From Paracidovorax cattleyae (GTDB lineage: Bacteria; Pseudomonadota; Gammaproteobacteria; Burkholderiales; Burkholderiaceae_C), in the NCBI RefSeq assembly GCF_900104515.1, contig NZ_FNJL01000016.1:1-64000 (forward strand): 64,000 nt of DNA, written 5' to 3'. A program made the position numbers and the translations under genes. The notes below the pieces were generated by a model. It had not been told where the DNA came from. It made no database searches and saw only the letters and a program-made list of their open reading frames with translations. Positions within the stretch are counted from its first letter, which is position 1. Each line of letters begins with the position of its first letter. Shown in pieces: positions 54,961-63,311 of the stretch.

Positions 54961-54987
54961 TTTTCGACCATCGGAGCGCGGACTTTA
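54961..54987 (-). promoter_or_regulatory. Sigma-28 (FliA) promoter of flgM-flgN
   Basis: On the minus strand TAAAGTCC (54980-54987), an 11-bp spacer and GTCGAAAA (54961-54968) match the FliA consensus in both halves. It sits about 40 bp before the flgM ATG and just after flgA, allowing flgM to respond to FliA itself. Confidence 0.65.
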
Positions 54988-55009
54988 GGCTTTTATTCGG
55001 AAACTGATG

Positions 55010-55792
55010 TCACAAACCGACCTCGACCGTTCCATCGTTGGAAACAATGCCCGCGATGACCCGGCCATTGTCCATGCGGACACGCACAGTCTCTCCGATC
55101 GAGCCTGCCGTGACGGCCTGCCCCGCAGATGTTACCGAATAGCCGCGCCCCTGGGCAACGACCCGCACCGGGGCGCCGGCACGGAAGGCCATCGGCGCCT
55201 TCACCATGTGCTGGCGCAGTGCCTGCCCGGCCATGAGCGGGCGCGACGCCACCTGCCCGACCCAGTTTTCCGGGTTGGCCACGATGGCGGTCGTCTCGGC
55301 CGCCCAGTCCACTTCGGCCTGGGTGGCATCGGCCTCGGTCAGCACGGCACCGGAGGCCACGTTGCCGGTCAGCACCCAGGCAGGGCCGTAGGCCTTGACG
55401 GTGACGGGCAGGAAGACATTCCACGCCGTGGCCCCCTCGACGCAGCGCAGGCCCAGCCGCGTGCGGCCCCAGAGCCGGGAGCCGGCGGGAAGGTAGGGCT
55501 CCACCCGGGCGCAGGGCGCGAGGCGCAGCCGCGAATCGAGCTGGCCCACGCTCACTTCCATGCGCAGCGGCATGGAGGCGCCCGACACCTGGCTGCGCTG
55601 CAGGGCATCGTCGAGCCAGCGCTGGGTGATGGAGCCCAGGTCGGCCGTGGCGTCCGCGGCGGGTGCGCCCTGGGCCTGCACGGCCGCGGCGGCGCTCCAG
55701 GCCAGCAGCGCGGCGCCGGCCATGCGGGCCAGCACGCGGGTGCGGCGCGAGGCGGCGGGGCGGGAATTCGGCAGATGGGAATGGGGGGACAT
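55010..55792 (-). CDS. flgA: P-ring assembly chaperone FlgA
   Basis: Periplasmic protein of 260 residues with a signal peptide (VLARMAGAALLAWSAAAAVQAQ) and the SAF-type C-terminal domain (NWVGQVASRPLMAGQALRQ, then GIVSNDGTVEVGL). It assists FlgI ring assembly. ATG 55792 has AGGAGG 6 bp upstream, deciding against the much longer open frame. It is divergent from flgB. Confidence 0.93.
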   Translation of the reverse strand: MSPHSHLPNSRPAASRRTRVLARMAGAALLAWSAAAAVQAQGAPAADATADLGSITQRWLDDALQRSQVSGASMPLRMEVSVGQLDSRLRLAPCARVEPYLPAGSRLWGRTRLGLRCVEGATAWNVFLPVTVKAYGPAWVLTGNVASGAVLTEADATQAEVDWAAETTAIVANPENWVGQVASRPLMAGQALRQHMVKAPMAFRAGAPVRVVAQGRGYSVTSAGQAVTAGSIGETVRVRMDNGRVIAGIVSNDGTVEVGL

Positions 55793-55902
55793 GGGGGCCT
55801 CCTGGCAGCCGGGCTGCGGCGATGGACGGGGCCGCCCGGACGGGGCAGTCCGGGGGCCATTGCACAACCTGGACTCTAGGGCGTGGAGCCGCCGGCGATG
55901 GA

Positions 55903-55942
55903 CCGAACTGCGCGCCAATCCCCGCGTTCTTCGCGCTTTAGA
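55903..55942 (+). promoter_or_regulatory. Class II promoter-like element before flgB
   Basis: CCGAA (55903-55907) and TTCGCGCTTTAGA (55930-55942) are in the same 40-bp spacing as in the flhB upstream region; 23 of 40 positions agree. Just downstream GGTCCG and CGGACC form a hairpin (55949-55970) in the probable flgB leader. The rest of the 245-bp flgA-flgB gap shows no other signal. Confidence 0.5.
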
Positions 55943-56037
55943 AAAAAGGGTCCGTTTCCATAATCGGACCACGCCGAAAACCCGTGGCCCCGTGCCCCGC
56001 GACGGCTTCCGATTCCCTGTTTTCCGCAAGGTGCCCC

Positions 56038-56481
56038 ATGCTCGACAAGTTGACCGAAAGGCTGGATTTCCACGGCAACGCGCTCATGCTGCGTGCCGAG
56101 AGACAGCGCGCGATCGCGAGCAACATCGCCAATGCCGACACCCCCGGGTACGTGGCGCGCGACTTCAATTTCGCCGATGCACTGCGCGACGCCACCGGCC
56201 AGGGAACGGGCGCCTCGTTCAACGCGGTGGAGCGCGCCCTCCAGCGCCAGCAGAGCGCGACCGATCCGCGCCACATCCCCCTGCCCGGCGCCACCACGGG
56301 CAGCGGCGCGCCCGGCTCCCTGGGCTACACGGTGCAGACCCAGCCGAGCCTGGACAACAACACGGTGGACCTGGACCGCGAGCGGGCCGCGTTCGCCGAC
56401 AACGCCGTGCGCTACGAGGCCACGCTGCGCTTCATCAACGGCAACGCGCGCACCATGCTGAGCGCGATCCAGGGCCAGTGA
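56038..56481 (+). CDS. flgB: Proximal rod protein FlgB
   Basis: Rod protein of 147 residues with MLDKLTERLDFHGNALMLRA and the rod-family motif ASNIANADTPGY. The C-terminus has DRERAAFADNAVRYEATLRF. ATG 56038 follows AAGG; longer upstream frames are not family-like. It heads flgBCDEFGH. Confidence 0.97.
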   Translation: MLDKLTERLDFHGNALMLRAERQRAIASNIANADTPGYVARDFNFADALRDATGQGTGASFNAVERALQRQQSATDPRHIPLPGATTGSGAPGSLGYTVQTQPSLDNNTVDLDRERAAFADNAVRYEATLRFINGNARTMLSAIQGQ

Positions 56482-56534
56482 GGGCACCCGCACGCCTTCG
56501 CCGCCCGCAACGCACCAGGAAAGCGACCCCCGCC

Positions 56535-56939
56535 ATGTCCATGTTCTCGATCTTCGGCGTGTCCGGCAGCGCGATCAGCGCGCAGGCGCAGCGCCTCAAC
56601 GTCGTGGCCAGCAACCTCGCCAACGTGGATGCCGTGGCCGGCCCCGACGGCCAGTCCTACAAGGCCCGGCAGGTGGTCTTCCAGACCGCGCCCATGGGCG
56701 ACGAGAGCTCGGCCGGCGTGCGCGTGAGCTCCATCACCGAAAGCCAGGCGCCCGGCAAGCGCGTGCTCGATCCCACCCATCCGCAGGCCGACGCGGAAGG
56801 CTACGTCACGCACTCCAACGTGAATCCGGTGGAAGAGATGGTCAACATGATCTCGGCCTCGCGCTCCTACCAGAACAACGTCGAGGTTCTCAACACCACC
56901 AAGTCGCTGCTGCTCAAGACGCTGCAGATGGGCCAGTAA
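56535..56939 (+). CDS. flgC: Proximal rod protein FlgC
   Basis: Rod protein of 134 residues with IFGVSGSAISAQAQRLNVVASNL at the N-terminus and VNPVEEMVNMISASRSYQNN at the C-terminus, both rod signatures. ATG 56535 is in the short gap after flgB. Confidence 0.97.
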   Translation: MSMFSIFGVSGSAISAQAQRLNVVASNLANVDAVAGPDGQSYKARQVVFQTAPMGDESSAGVRVSSITESQAPGKRVLDPTHPQADAEGYVTHSNVNPVEEMVNMISASRSYQNNVEVLNTTKSLLLKTLQMGQ

Positions 56940-56961
56940 CTCCTTCCCGAAGGACCGCACC

Positions 56962-57612
56962 ATGATTCTCAATCCCATCGGCTCCACGGCCACCGTGAAT
57001 ACGAGCTCCAGCTCGAACTCCGCCACCGATCCGGCCGCCGCGCAGGACCGTTTCCTGAAGCTGCTGGTGGCGCAGCTCAACAACCAGGATCCGATGAATC
57101 CGCTGGACAACGCCCAGATGACTTCGCAGATGGCGCAGATCAACACGGTGACCGGCATCCAGCAGCTCAACCTGAGCATGCAGACCATGGCCGAACAGTT
57201 CACGACCATGCAGACCCTGCAGGGCACGATGATGATCGGCCGCAGCGTGCTGACCGAGGGCTCCAAGATGACCTTCAAGGACAGCACCGGCACGGGCTCC
57301 TTCGACCTCAAGAGCGCCGCCACCGACGTCAAGGTGGAAGTCGTCACGCCGGGTGGCCAGGTGGTCGATACGGTGGACGTGGGCGCGAGCGCGGCGGGCC
57401 GCCACGACTTCACATGGGACGGCAGCAAGTACAGCGGTACCCCCAGCGACCTGAGCTTCCGCGTGGTCGCGTCCACCAAGGACGGCGCCGTCGAGGCGAC
57501 GCCGCTCATGCAGGCCAAGGTGGTGGGCACGGGCTCCAATGCCGGCGCCCTCACGCTGAACCTGGACACGGGCAGCACCGTGAACTACAGCAACATCCGC
57601 GCGGTGCTCTGA
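56962..57612 (+). CDS. flgD: Hook cap protein FlgD
   Basis: Hook scaffold of 216 residues. The N-terminal part has FLKLLVAQLNNQDPMNPLDN, the FlgD hallmark, and the C-terminal part FlgD Ig-like and tudor-like regions (GRHDFTWDGSKY). It is secreted and removed after hook completion. Confidence 0.97.
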   Translation: MILNPIGSTATVNTSSSSNSATDPAAAQDRFLKLLVAQLNNQDPMNPLDNAQMTSQMAQINTVTGIQQLNLSMQTMAEQFTTMQTLQGTMMIGRSVLTEGSKMTFKDSTGTGSFDLKSAATDVKVEVVTPGGQVVDTVDVGASAAGRHDFTWDGSKYSGTPSDLSFRVVASTKDGAVEATPLMQAKVVGTGSNAGALTLNLDTGSTVNYSNIRAVL

Positions 57613-57667
57613 CGGCCTCGCGCATTCCGCAAGACAACACCCCTTTTTCGTCCCCGAGGAGAGCACC

Positions 57668-58945
57668 ATGAGCTTCCAGCAAGGCCTGTCCGGCCTCAAC
57701 GCCGCCAGCAAGAACCTGGACGTGATCGGCCACAACGTGGCCAACTCCGGCACCGTCGGCTTCAAGGCGTCGCGCGCCGAATTCGCAGAGATGGTGGCCA
57801 ATGCCATCGGCTCCGCGGGCGGCACCAATGCCGGCATCGGGGTGGAGCTGTCGGCGGTGTCGCAGCAGTTCAACCAGGGCAACGTTTCCGTCACCGGCAA
57901 CAGCCTGGACGTGGCGATCAACGGCGACGGCTTCTTCACGCTGCAGCAGCCCGACGGCTCGCGCGCCTACACCCGTGCCGGCAACTTCAAGCTCGACAGC
58001 AACGGCCAGCTGGTGACCAACACCAAGGCGCAGGTCATGGGCTACGCGCTGGACCCGACCACGGGCAAGCGCACGGCGAGCAACGCCGCGCCGCTGTCCT
58101 TCCCCACATCCAAGCCGATTCCCGCCAAGCAGACCACGGCGATCACGGCGGAGTTCAACCTCGACGCCCGCGCGCCCGATGCCGCCGGCGACTCCACGGC
58201 CACGCCACCCGTGCCCGCCACGCCGCGTTCCACCTACGGCACGTCGATCAACGTGTACGACAGCCAGGGCGTGGCCAAGCCGGTGAGCCTATACTTCCAG
58301 AAGAACGGCGCCAACACCTGGGACGTGTACGACAAGCTCGACGACGCCACGGCCACGCCGCCGGTGGTGGCCACGCCGATCGGCCAGATCAAGTTCGACG
58401 ACAGCGGCAAGATCATCTCGCCGACCGCCACCGCACCGGAAACCGGCTTCCAGATGCCGCTCACCGTAAAGCCCACCCCGCCCAACCCGAACGGTCTGGC
58501 CGACTACACGGTGAACATCAAGCTCGACGGCGTGTCGCAATACGGCAAGGCGTTCGCGGTGTCCAACCTGTCGCAGGACGGCTACACGGCCGGCGAACTC
58601 ACGGGCATCAGCATCGAGAACAACGGCACGGTGATGACGCGCTACTCCAACGGCGTGACGCGCGCAGAAGGCCAGGTGGCTCTGGCCAGCTTCCGCAATA
58701 CGCAGGGGCTGGCTTCGGTGGGCAGCAACAACTGGGTGGAGACGTTCGAGTCGGGCCAGCCGGTGCTGGGCACGCCCACCGAAGGCAAGTTCGGCGGGCT
58801 GCGCTCCGGCGCACTGGAGGATTCCAACGTGGACCTCACGGCCGAGCTGGTGGGCATGATGACCGCCCAGCGCGCCTACCAGGCCAACGCCCAGACCATC
58901 AAGACGCAGGACCAGGTGATGTCCACGCTGGTGAACCTGCGCTGA
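57668..58945 (+). CDS. flgE: Flagellar hook protein FlgE
   Basis: Hook subunit of 425 residues with MSFQQGLSGLNAASKNLDVIG and the C-terminal ELVGMMTAQRAYQANAQTIK, both shared with rod and hook proteins. The middle holds variable domains with repeated Ala/Thr/Pro segments (about 170-190 and 235-265). An AGGAGAG SD precedes the ATG. Confidence 0.98.
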   Translation: MSFQQGLSGLNAASKNLDVIGHNVANSGTVGFKASRAEFAEMVANAIGSAGGTNAGIGVELSAVSQQFNQGNVSVTGNSLDVAINGDGFFTLQQPDGSRAYTRAGNFKLDSNGQLVTNTKAQVMGYALDPTTGKRTASNAAPLSFPTSKPIPAKQTTAITAEFNLDARAPDAAGDSTATPPVPATPRSTYGTSINVYDSQGVAKPVSLYFQKNGANTWDVYDKLDDATATPPVVATPIGQIKFDDSGKIISPTATAPETGFQMPLTVKPTPPNPNGLADYTVNIKLDGVSQYGKAFAVSNLSQDGYTAGELTGISIENNGTVMTRYSNGVTRAEGQVALASFRNTQGLASVGSNNWVETFESGQPVLGTPTEGKFGGLRSGALEDSNVDLTAELVGMMTAQRAYQANAQTIKTQDQVMSTLVNLR

Positions 58946-59006
58946 CGGCCCGATCCGGCTGATCCGCCACTGAACTCCGAACCCCCACCTTCCTGCAGGC
59001 CGAGCG

Positions 59007-59747
59007 ATGGACCACATCATCTACACCTCCATGACGGGCGCCAGTGCCGCCGCGCAACGGCAGGCGGTGCTGGCCAACAACCTCGCGAACGCCTCCACCA
59101 ACGGCTTCCGCGCGGAGATGTCCACCTTCCGCTCGGTGCCCGTGCAGGGCGACGGCTCCAAGACCCGCGTGTTCGCGCTGGAGGCCACCTCCGGCCATGT
59201 GGAAACGCCCGGCCCCGTGCAGCGCACCGGCCGCAACCTGGATGCGATGGCGGTGGGCAACGCATGGTTCGCGGTGCAGGGATTGGACGGTACCGAGGCC
59301 TACACCCGCAACGGCAGCTTCGAAGTGAACGCGGAGGGCCAGCTGCGCACCTCCAACGGGCTTACCGTGCTGTCGGACGGCGGCGGCCCGATCGATGTGC
59401 CGCCCGGCGCCGACGTGACCCTGGGCTCGGACGGCACCCTGACCGCGCGCGTCGCGGGCCAGCAGGCCACGCCGATCGGAAGGCTGAAGCTCGCCACTCC
59501 GACGCCGGAAGACCCGCTCAAGCGGGGCGACGACGCCCTTTTCCGCCCTGCATCGGGCGACCCGATGCCCAATGACCCGAACGCGCGGCTTCTGTCCGGC
59601 GCTCTGGAAGGCTCCAACGTGAACGCCGTGGAAAGCATGGTCGGCATGATCGCCGCCTCCCGGCAGTTCGAGGCCCAGATGCGGTTGCTGCAGACGGCCG
59701 AGGCCAACGACAAGACGGCTGCCCAGCTGCTCAACCTGAACGGCTGA
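59007..59747 (+). CDS. flgF: Proximal rod protein FlgF
   Basis: Rod protein of 246 residues starting [20 protein letters not shown] with [14 protein letters not shown], and C-terminal [17 protein letters not shown]. It follows flgE by 61 bp. Confidence 0.97.
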   Translation: MDHIIYTSMTGASAAAQRQAVLANNLANASTNGFRAEMSTFRSVPVQGDGSKTRVFALEATSGHVETPGPVQRTGRNLDAMAVGNAWFAVQGLDGTEAYTRNGSFEVNAEGQLRTSNGLTVLSDGGGPIDVPPGADVTLGSDGTLTARVAGQQATPIGRLKLATPTPEDPLKRGDDALFRPASGDPMPNDPNARLLSGALEGSNVNAVESMVGMIAASRQFEAQMRLLQTAEANDKTAAQLLNLNG

Positions 59748-59811
59748 AGCCCGCGCCGACGCCACCCCGCACGCCAAGCCAAGACAAGCACGCATTCCCC
59801 GAGGAACCGCC

Positions 59812-60594
59812 ATGATCAACTCGCTCTGGATCGCCAAGACCGGCATGTCCGCCCAGCAAACGCAGCTGGACGTGATCTCCCACAACCTCGCCAACGTCTC
59901 CACCACCGGCTACAAGCGCAACAACGCGGTGTTCGAGGACCTGATCTACCAGAACCTGCGCCAGGTGGGCGCGCAGACCACCGAGCAGAACCAGCTGCCG
60001 ACCGGCCTGCACCTGGGCCTGGGTGTGCGCACGGTGGCCACCAGCCGCAACTTCACGCAGGGCAGCCTGGCGCAGTCCAACAACAACCTGGACGTGGCCA
60101 TCAACGGCAACGGCTTTTTCCAGGTGACGATGCCGGACGGCACCACGGGCTACACGCGCGACGGGTCGTTCCAGCTCGACTCCCAGGGGCGCCTGGTCAC
60201 GTCCAGCGGCCTGCCCGTGGCCAACGGCATCACCGTGCCGGCCAACGCCACGGGCATCAGCATCAGCACGGACGGCATCGTCTCGGCCACCGTGCCGGGC
60301 ACGACCGCACCGCAGCAGATCGGCACCCTGGGCATGGCGAGCTTCATCAACTCGGCCGGCCTGGAGCCGATCGGGCAGAACCTGTTCAAGGAATCCGCAG
60401 CCTCGGGCCAGCCCCAGCAGGGCACGCCCGGCACCAACGGCCTGGGCATCATCCGCCAGGGCTTCCTCGAAACATCCAACGTGAACGTGGTGGAAGAGCT
60501 GGTGTCCATGATCCAGACCCAGCGCGCCTACGAAATGAATTCCAAGGCCATCCAGACATCCGACCAGATGCTGGCCAAGCTCGCGCAGCTGTGA
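59812..60594 (+). CDS. flgG: Distal rod protein FlgG
   Basis: Distal rod protein of 260 residues starting [20 protein letters not shown] with [20 protein letters not shown], and C-terminal [19 protein letters not shown]. It has the FlgG-specific insertion after the N-terminal motif. An AGGAA SD precedes the start. Confidence 0.98.
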   Translation: MINSLWIAKTGMSAQQTQLDVISHNLANVSTTGYKRNNAVFEDLIYQNLRQVGAQTTEQNQLPTGLHLGLGVRTVATSRNFTQGSLAQSNNNLDVAINGNGFFQVTMPDGTTGYTRDGSFQLDSQGRLVTSSGLPVANGITVPANATGISISTDGIVSATVPGTTAPQQIGTLGMASFINSAGLEPIGQNLFKESAASGQPQQGTPGTNGLGIIRQGFLETSNVNVVEELVSMIQTQRAYEMNSKAIQTSDQMLAKLAQL

Positions 60595-61349
60595 TGCGCG
60601 CCCTCCCCTTCCTGACGACCGCCGGGACACCGACCATGCCGCACACCGCTTCCTCCTCCTTCCTGCACGCCGCGCCGCTGCGCCTTGCCGCCGTAGCCGC
60701 CCTGCTGGCCGCCACGGGCTGCGCGTCCGTCAACCCGCCGCCGCCGATCGACATGCCGCCCACCCAGGCGCCGATCGCCGTGCAGGCGGTTCCCCGCGCG
60801 ACCGGGCCGGCCACCGGCAGCCTCTTCCATACAGCCAGCTACCGGCCGGCGTTCGAGGACCGCCGCGCGCGGCTCGTGGGCGATATCGTCACCATCCAGA
60901 TCGTGGAGACGATCTCCGCATCGCAGAAATCCAGCTCCAAGGTGGACCGCACGGCCGCCAACACGGCCGGCGTGACCGCGTTCCCCTTCATCGGCGCGAG
61001 CGACATCGGCAAGCTGAAGCTGGGCGGCAACAGCACCAACAACTTCGAGGGCAAGGGCGACCTGCAGAGCACCAACACCTTCACCGGCACCATCACCACC
61101 ACGGTCGTGGACGTGCTGCCCAACGGCCACCTCGTGATCGCGGGCGAAAAGCAGATCGGCGTGGCCGAGAACGTGGACGTGCTGCGCTTCTCGGGCACCG
61201 TGGACCCGCGCTCGCTGCAGCCGGGCAGCGTGGTCAGCTCCACCCTGGTGGCGAATGCCCGCGTGCAGTCGCGCGGCAGAGGCTCTCCGGCCGAGGCGCA
61301 GGCCATGGGGTGGCTGGCGCGGGCGTTCAATTCGGTGGCGCCGTTCTGA
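60594..61349 (+). CDS. flgH: Outer-membrane L-ring lipoprotein FlgH
   Basis: L-ring lipoprotein of 251 residues with a lipobox ending ATG-C (LLAATGCAS). The core carries LVGDIVTIQIVETISASQKSSS and VLPNGHLVIAGEKQIGV, typical of FlgH. The start shown overlaps the flgG stop (TGATG); ATG 60636 would give a more usual signal length. In the canonical order flgI should follow, but a hipBA pair on the other strand intervenes. Confidence 0.95.
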   Translation: MRALPFLTTAGTPTMPHTASSSFLHAAPLRLAAVAALLAATGCASVNPPPPIDMPPTQAPIAVQAVPRATGPATGSLFHTASYRPAFEDRRARLVGDIVTIQIVETISASQKSSSKVDRTAANTAGVTAFPFIGASDIGKLKLGGNSTNNFEGKGDLQSTNTFTGTITTTVVDVLPNGHLVIAGEKQIGVAENVDVLRFSGTVDPRSLQPGSVVSSTLVANARVQSRGRGSPAEAQAMGWLARAFNSVAPF

Positions 61350-61389
61350 GATTCCGAGGTGCGTAGTCCGGCCGCGTGCAAAGGCCAGG

Positions 61390-62709
61390 CTACCGCACGA
61401 ACCTCAGCATGTCTGCGATCACCACATGGCGTATCGCACGCAGCAGGTGCAACTCGGCTGCCCGGGTTTCGGACGGGATCTGAACGATTGGCATGGCTCC
61501 ATATTCTTCCGTCATGCGCTCGATCAGTCCGTCCGCGGCATCCGGCAATCGCGCGATCATCCTGGCGGTTTCCCGGACCGCCGTGCCTTTGCCGAGGCCC
61601 AGTTCCATCCCGGTGGCCACCAATTTTTCCTGCGTGACCTCGCAGAAATTCGCTGCGCCGGCCACCGGCATGGCCAGGGTTTCTTCGGGCCATACCCTCA
61701 TGGACGGCTCGTCCGCCAAAGCCGGCGTGTGGTAGACCGCCGTGCAGAGCAGGTCGTAGAAGGGCGCCACGCGCATGCCTTCCGAATCGATGAGGAATGA
61801 GATGTTCTTCAGGTGGCAATCCGAGTTGCCGACCAGGGTATTGAACAGGATCCAGCGGAATATCTCCAGTCTCGCCACGGCCTTGTTCAAGCACAGCCCG
61901 ATAAGCCGCAGCAACGCGGGAAAGGTTGCGCTCGCGTACTTGTTGTGCCCGCTTTCGTTCAATGCCTGGCTGCCATCCACTGCATGCACACGCAGCGGTC
62001 GGCCGTCCGCTCCGCGGATGCGATCGAAGCGCTCGATGATGTACACGGGCTCGGGAACATAGAGACGCCATACCGAGGGCACCTTCACGCCCAGCATGGC
62101 CGCCAGACGCATCGTGAAGGTTTCGTTCACCACTGAGCGTGGATACCCGACTGCCGTAGAGTCGGGCTTGAGGATGTGCGTAGAGGCGCTTCCCTTCAAA
62201 GGTTCGGCCAGCCCGCCCGTCGCGGGATCGAAGCAAACGACCATCTTGTGCTGCGCACCCGCCAGCGACATGCGCTTGGGGGCCTGCCGATGAAGGGAGG
62301 CCGCAGGCAGCTTGCGGATGCGCGCGGACAGAACCTCATAGCGGAGTTCCTGCGTACCCTGCACCGCGTCTTCAGCACCGTGGGGTTGCAGCACCAGAGC
62401 CCCGGCCGACTCGGCCCCGAGCCGCTCGAGCAGCCCGAAGGCGTCCTCTGCCGGAACACCTTCTTCCCTGCCGATCATGGTGCGCAGCGTCTCTTCCGGC
62501 AGGAGATTGTCGAAGAACCACTGCACCGGCCGGACCGTTGCGCCATCCAGTAGCGGCTCCCGGCCCAGCGGCAAAAAGGGAGACAGCGGATAGGGCTGGG
62601 GACGGGACAGCCAACTGGCTGCGTACTGGAAGCCCCAGAGGTTGTTCTGGTCGGTCAGGTCGCCCATCCATTCGCCGTTGATGAGCACGGCCAAGGTGCG
62701 TTGGCTCAC
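61390..62709 (-). CDS. hipA: HipA-type Ser/Thr kinase toxin
   Basis: HipA-fold kinase of 439 residues. It has an N-terminal coupling domain, a Gly-rich loop (SLAGAQHKMVV), a NETFTMRLA segment and the catalytic GNSDCHLKN, where Asp and Asn correspond to the HipA active site. HipA toxins phosphorylate targets such as GltX; the target here is unknown. The start is GTG and overlaps the hipB stop (GTGA). The gene is antisense to, and sits between, flgH and flgI, suggesting insertion. Confidence 0.9.
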   Translation of the reverse strand: MSQRTLAVLINGEWMGDLTDQNNLWGFQYAASWLSRPQPYPLSPFLPLGREPLLDGATVRPVQWFFDNLLPEETLRTMIGREEGVPAEDAFGLLERLGAESAGALVLQPHGAEDAVQGTQELRYEVLSARIRKLPAASLHRQAPKRMSLAGAQHKMVVCFDPATGGLAEPLKGSASTHILKPDSTAVGYPRSVVNETFTMRLAAMLGVKVPSVWRLYVPEPVYIIERFDRIRGADGRPLRVHAVDGSQALNESGHNKYASATFPALLRLIGLCLNKAVARLEIFRWILFNTLVGNSDCHLKNISFLIDSEGMRVAPFYDLLCTAVYHTPALADEPSMRVWPEETLAMPVAGAANFCEVTQEKLVATGMELGLGKGTAVRETARMIARLPDAADGLIERMTEEYGAMPIVQIPSETRAAELHLLRAIRHVVIADMLRFVR

Positions 62710-63059
62710 TTGCGTTCTACCCTGGCAGACCTTACCGGCCCAATGGCACCCGGAGACAGCTCATGACTCTCAAAAAGAGCGCGCTTCGCTTTCAGCAATG
62801 CCGCCTTCTCCTGATCCCTCATCAGCCGCTCATGGACATCATCAGGCATCTCTAACGTGAACCTGACGCCTAATTCCTTCAAGACCTTCAGCGCGCGGCC
62901 CATCTGAACGGTTTCTTTCCCATGTTCCAGATCGCGCATATAGACATGGCTCACTCCCGCACTGCCAGCCAAGTCGTCCTGGCGGACGCCATGGGCTTTG
63001 CGTGCGGCACGGATGACTTGGCCAATGTCGCCAACATTGTTGATCAAATAGTTCTTCAT
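62706..63059 (-). CDS. hipB: HipB-type antitoxin
   Basis: XRE helix-turn-helix protein of 117 residues with IGQVIRAARKAHGVRQDDLAG and VSHVYMRDLEHGKETVQMGR, as in HipB/Cro-like regulators. The C-terminal tail is charged. ATG 63059 has GGAG 6 bp upstream. It should bind HipA and repress the hipBA promoter. Confidence 0.9.
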   Translation of the reverse strand: MKNYLINNVGDIGQVIRAARKAHGVRQDDLAGSAGVSHVYMRDLEHGKETVQMGRALKVLKELGVRFTLEMPDDVHERLMRDQEKAALLKAKRALFESHELSPGAIGPVRSARVERK

Positions 63060-63077
63060 GGAGCACTCCAATAGAAG

Positions 63078-63195
63078 TGATTGCTTAGATTTTATCTGCG
63101 CTGAGCGCAATTCAAGCTTGGAATAGAAATGCTCGCTGCGATTTGCATCATTCAATTCAACAAGCAATAAAAAATAAATGATCGTTTAGATTTCA
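63078..63195 (-). promoter_or_regulatory. hipBA promoter with candidate HipB operators
   Basis: Two 17-bp direct repeats, TGATTGCTTAGATTTTA (63078-63094) and TGATCGTTTAGATTTCA (63179-63195), match in 14 positions. A perfect 13-bp palindrome TGCGCTGAGCGCA lies at 63097-63109. On the minus strand TTGAAT (63110-63115) and TAAAAT (63089-63094) form a possible -35/-10 with a 15-bp spacer, so the palindrome lies between them and one repeat overlaps the -10. The stretch is AT-rich, unlike its neighbours. Confidence 0.5.
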
Positions 63196-63311
63196 CGAGA
63201 AAATCTCACACTGCAAGGTGTTCTGCCCGCCTGGCATCCAGCCAAGAAAGCGGGTGATCCGGCGCCTTTTCCCTCCATCCCCCGGGGCCCTCCGATCCCA
63301 CAATCGGTGCC

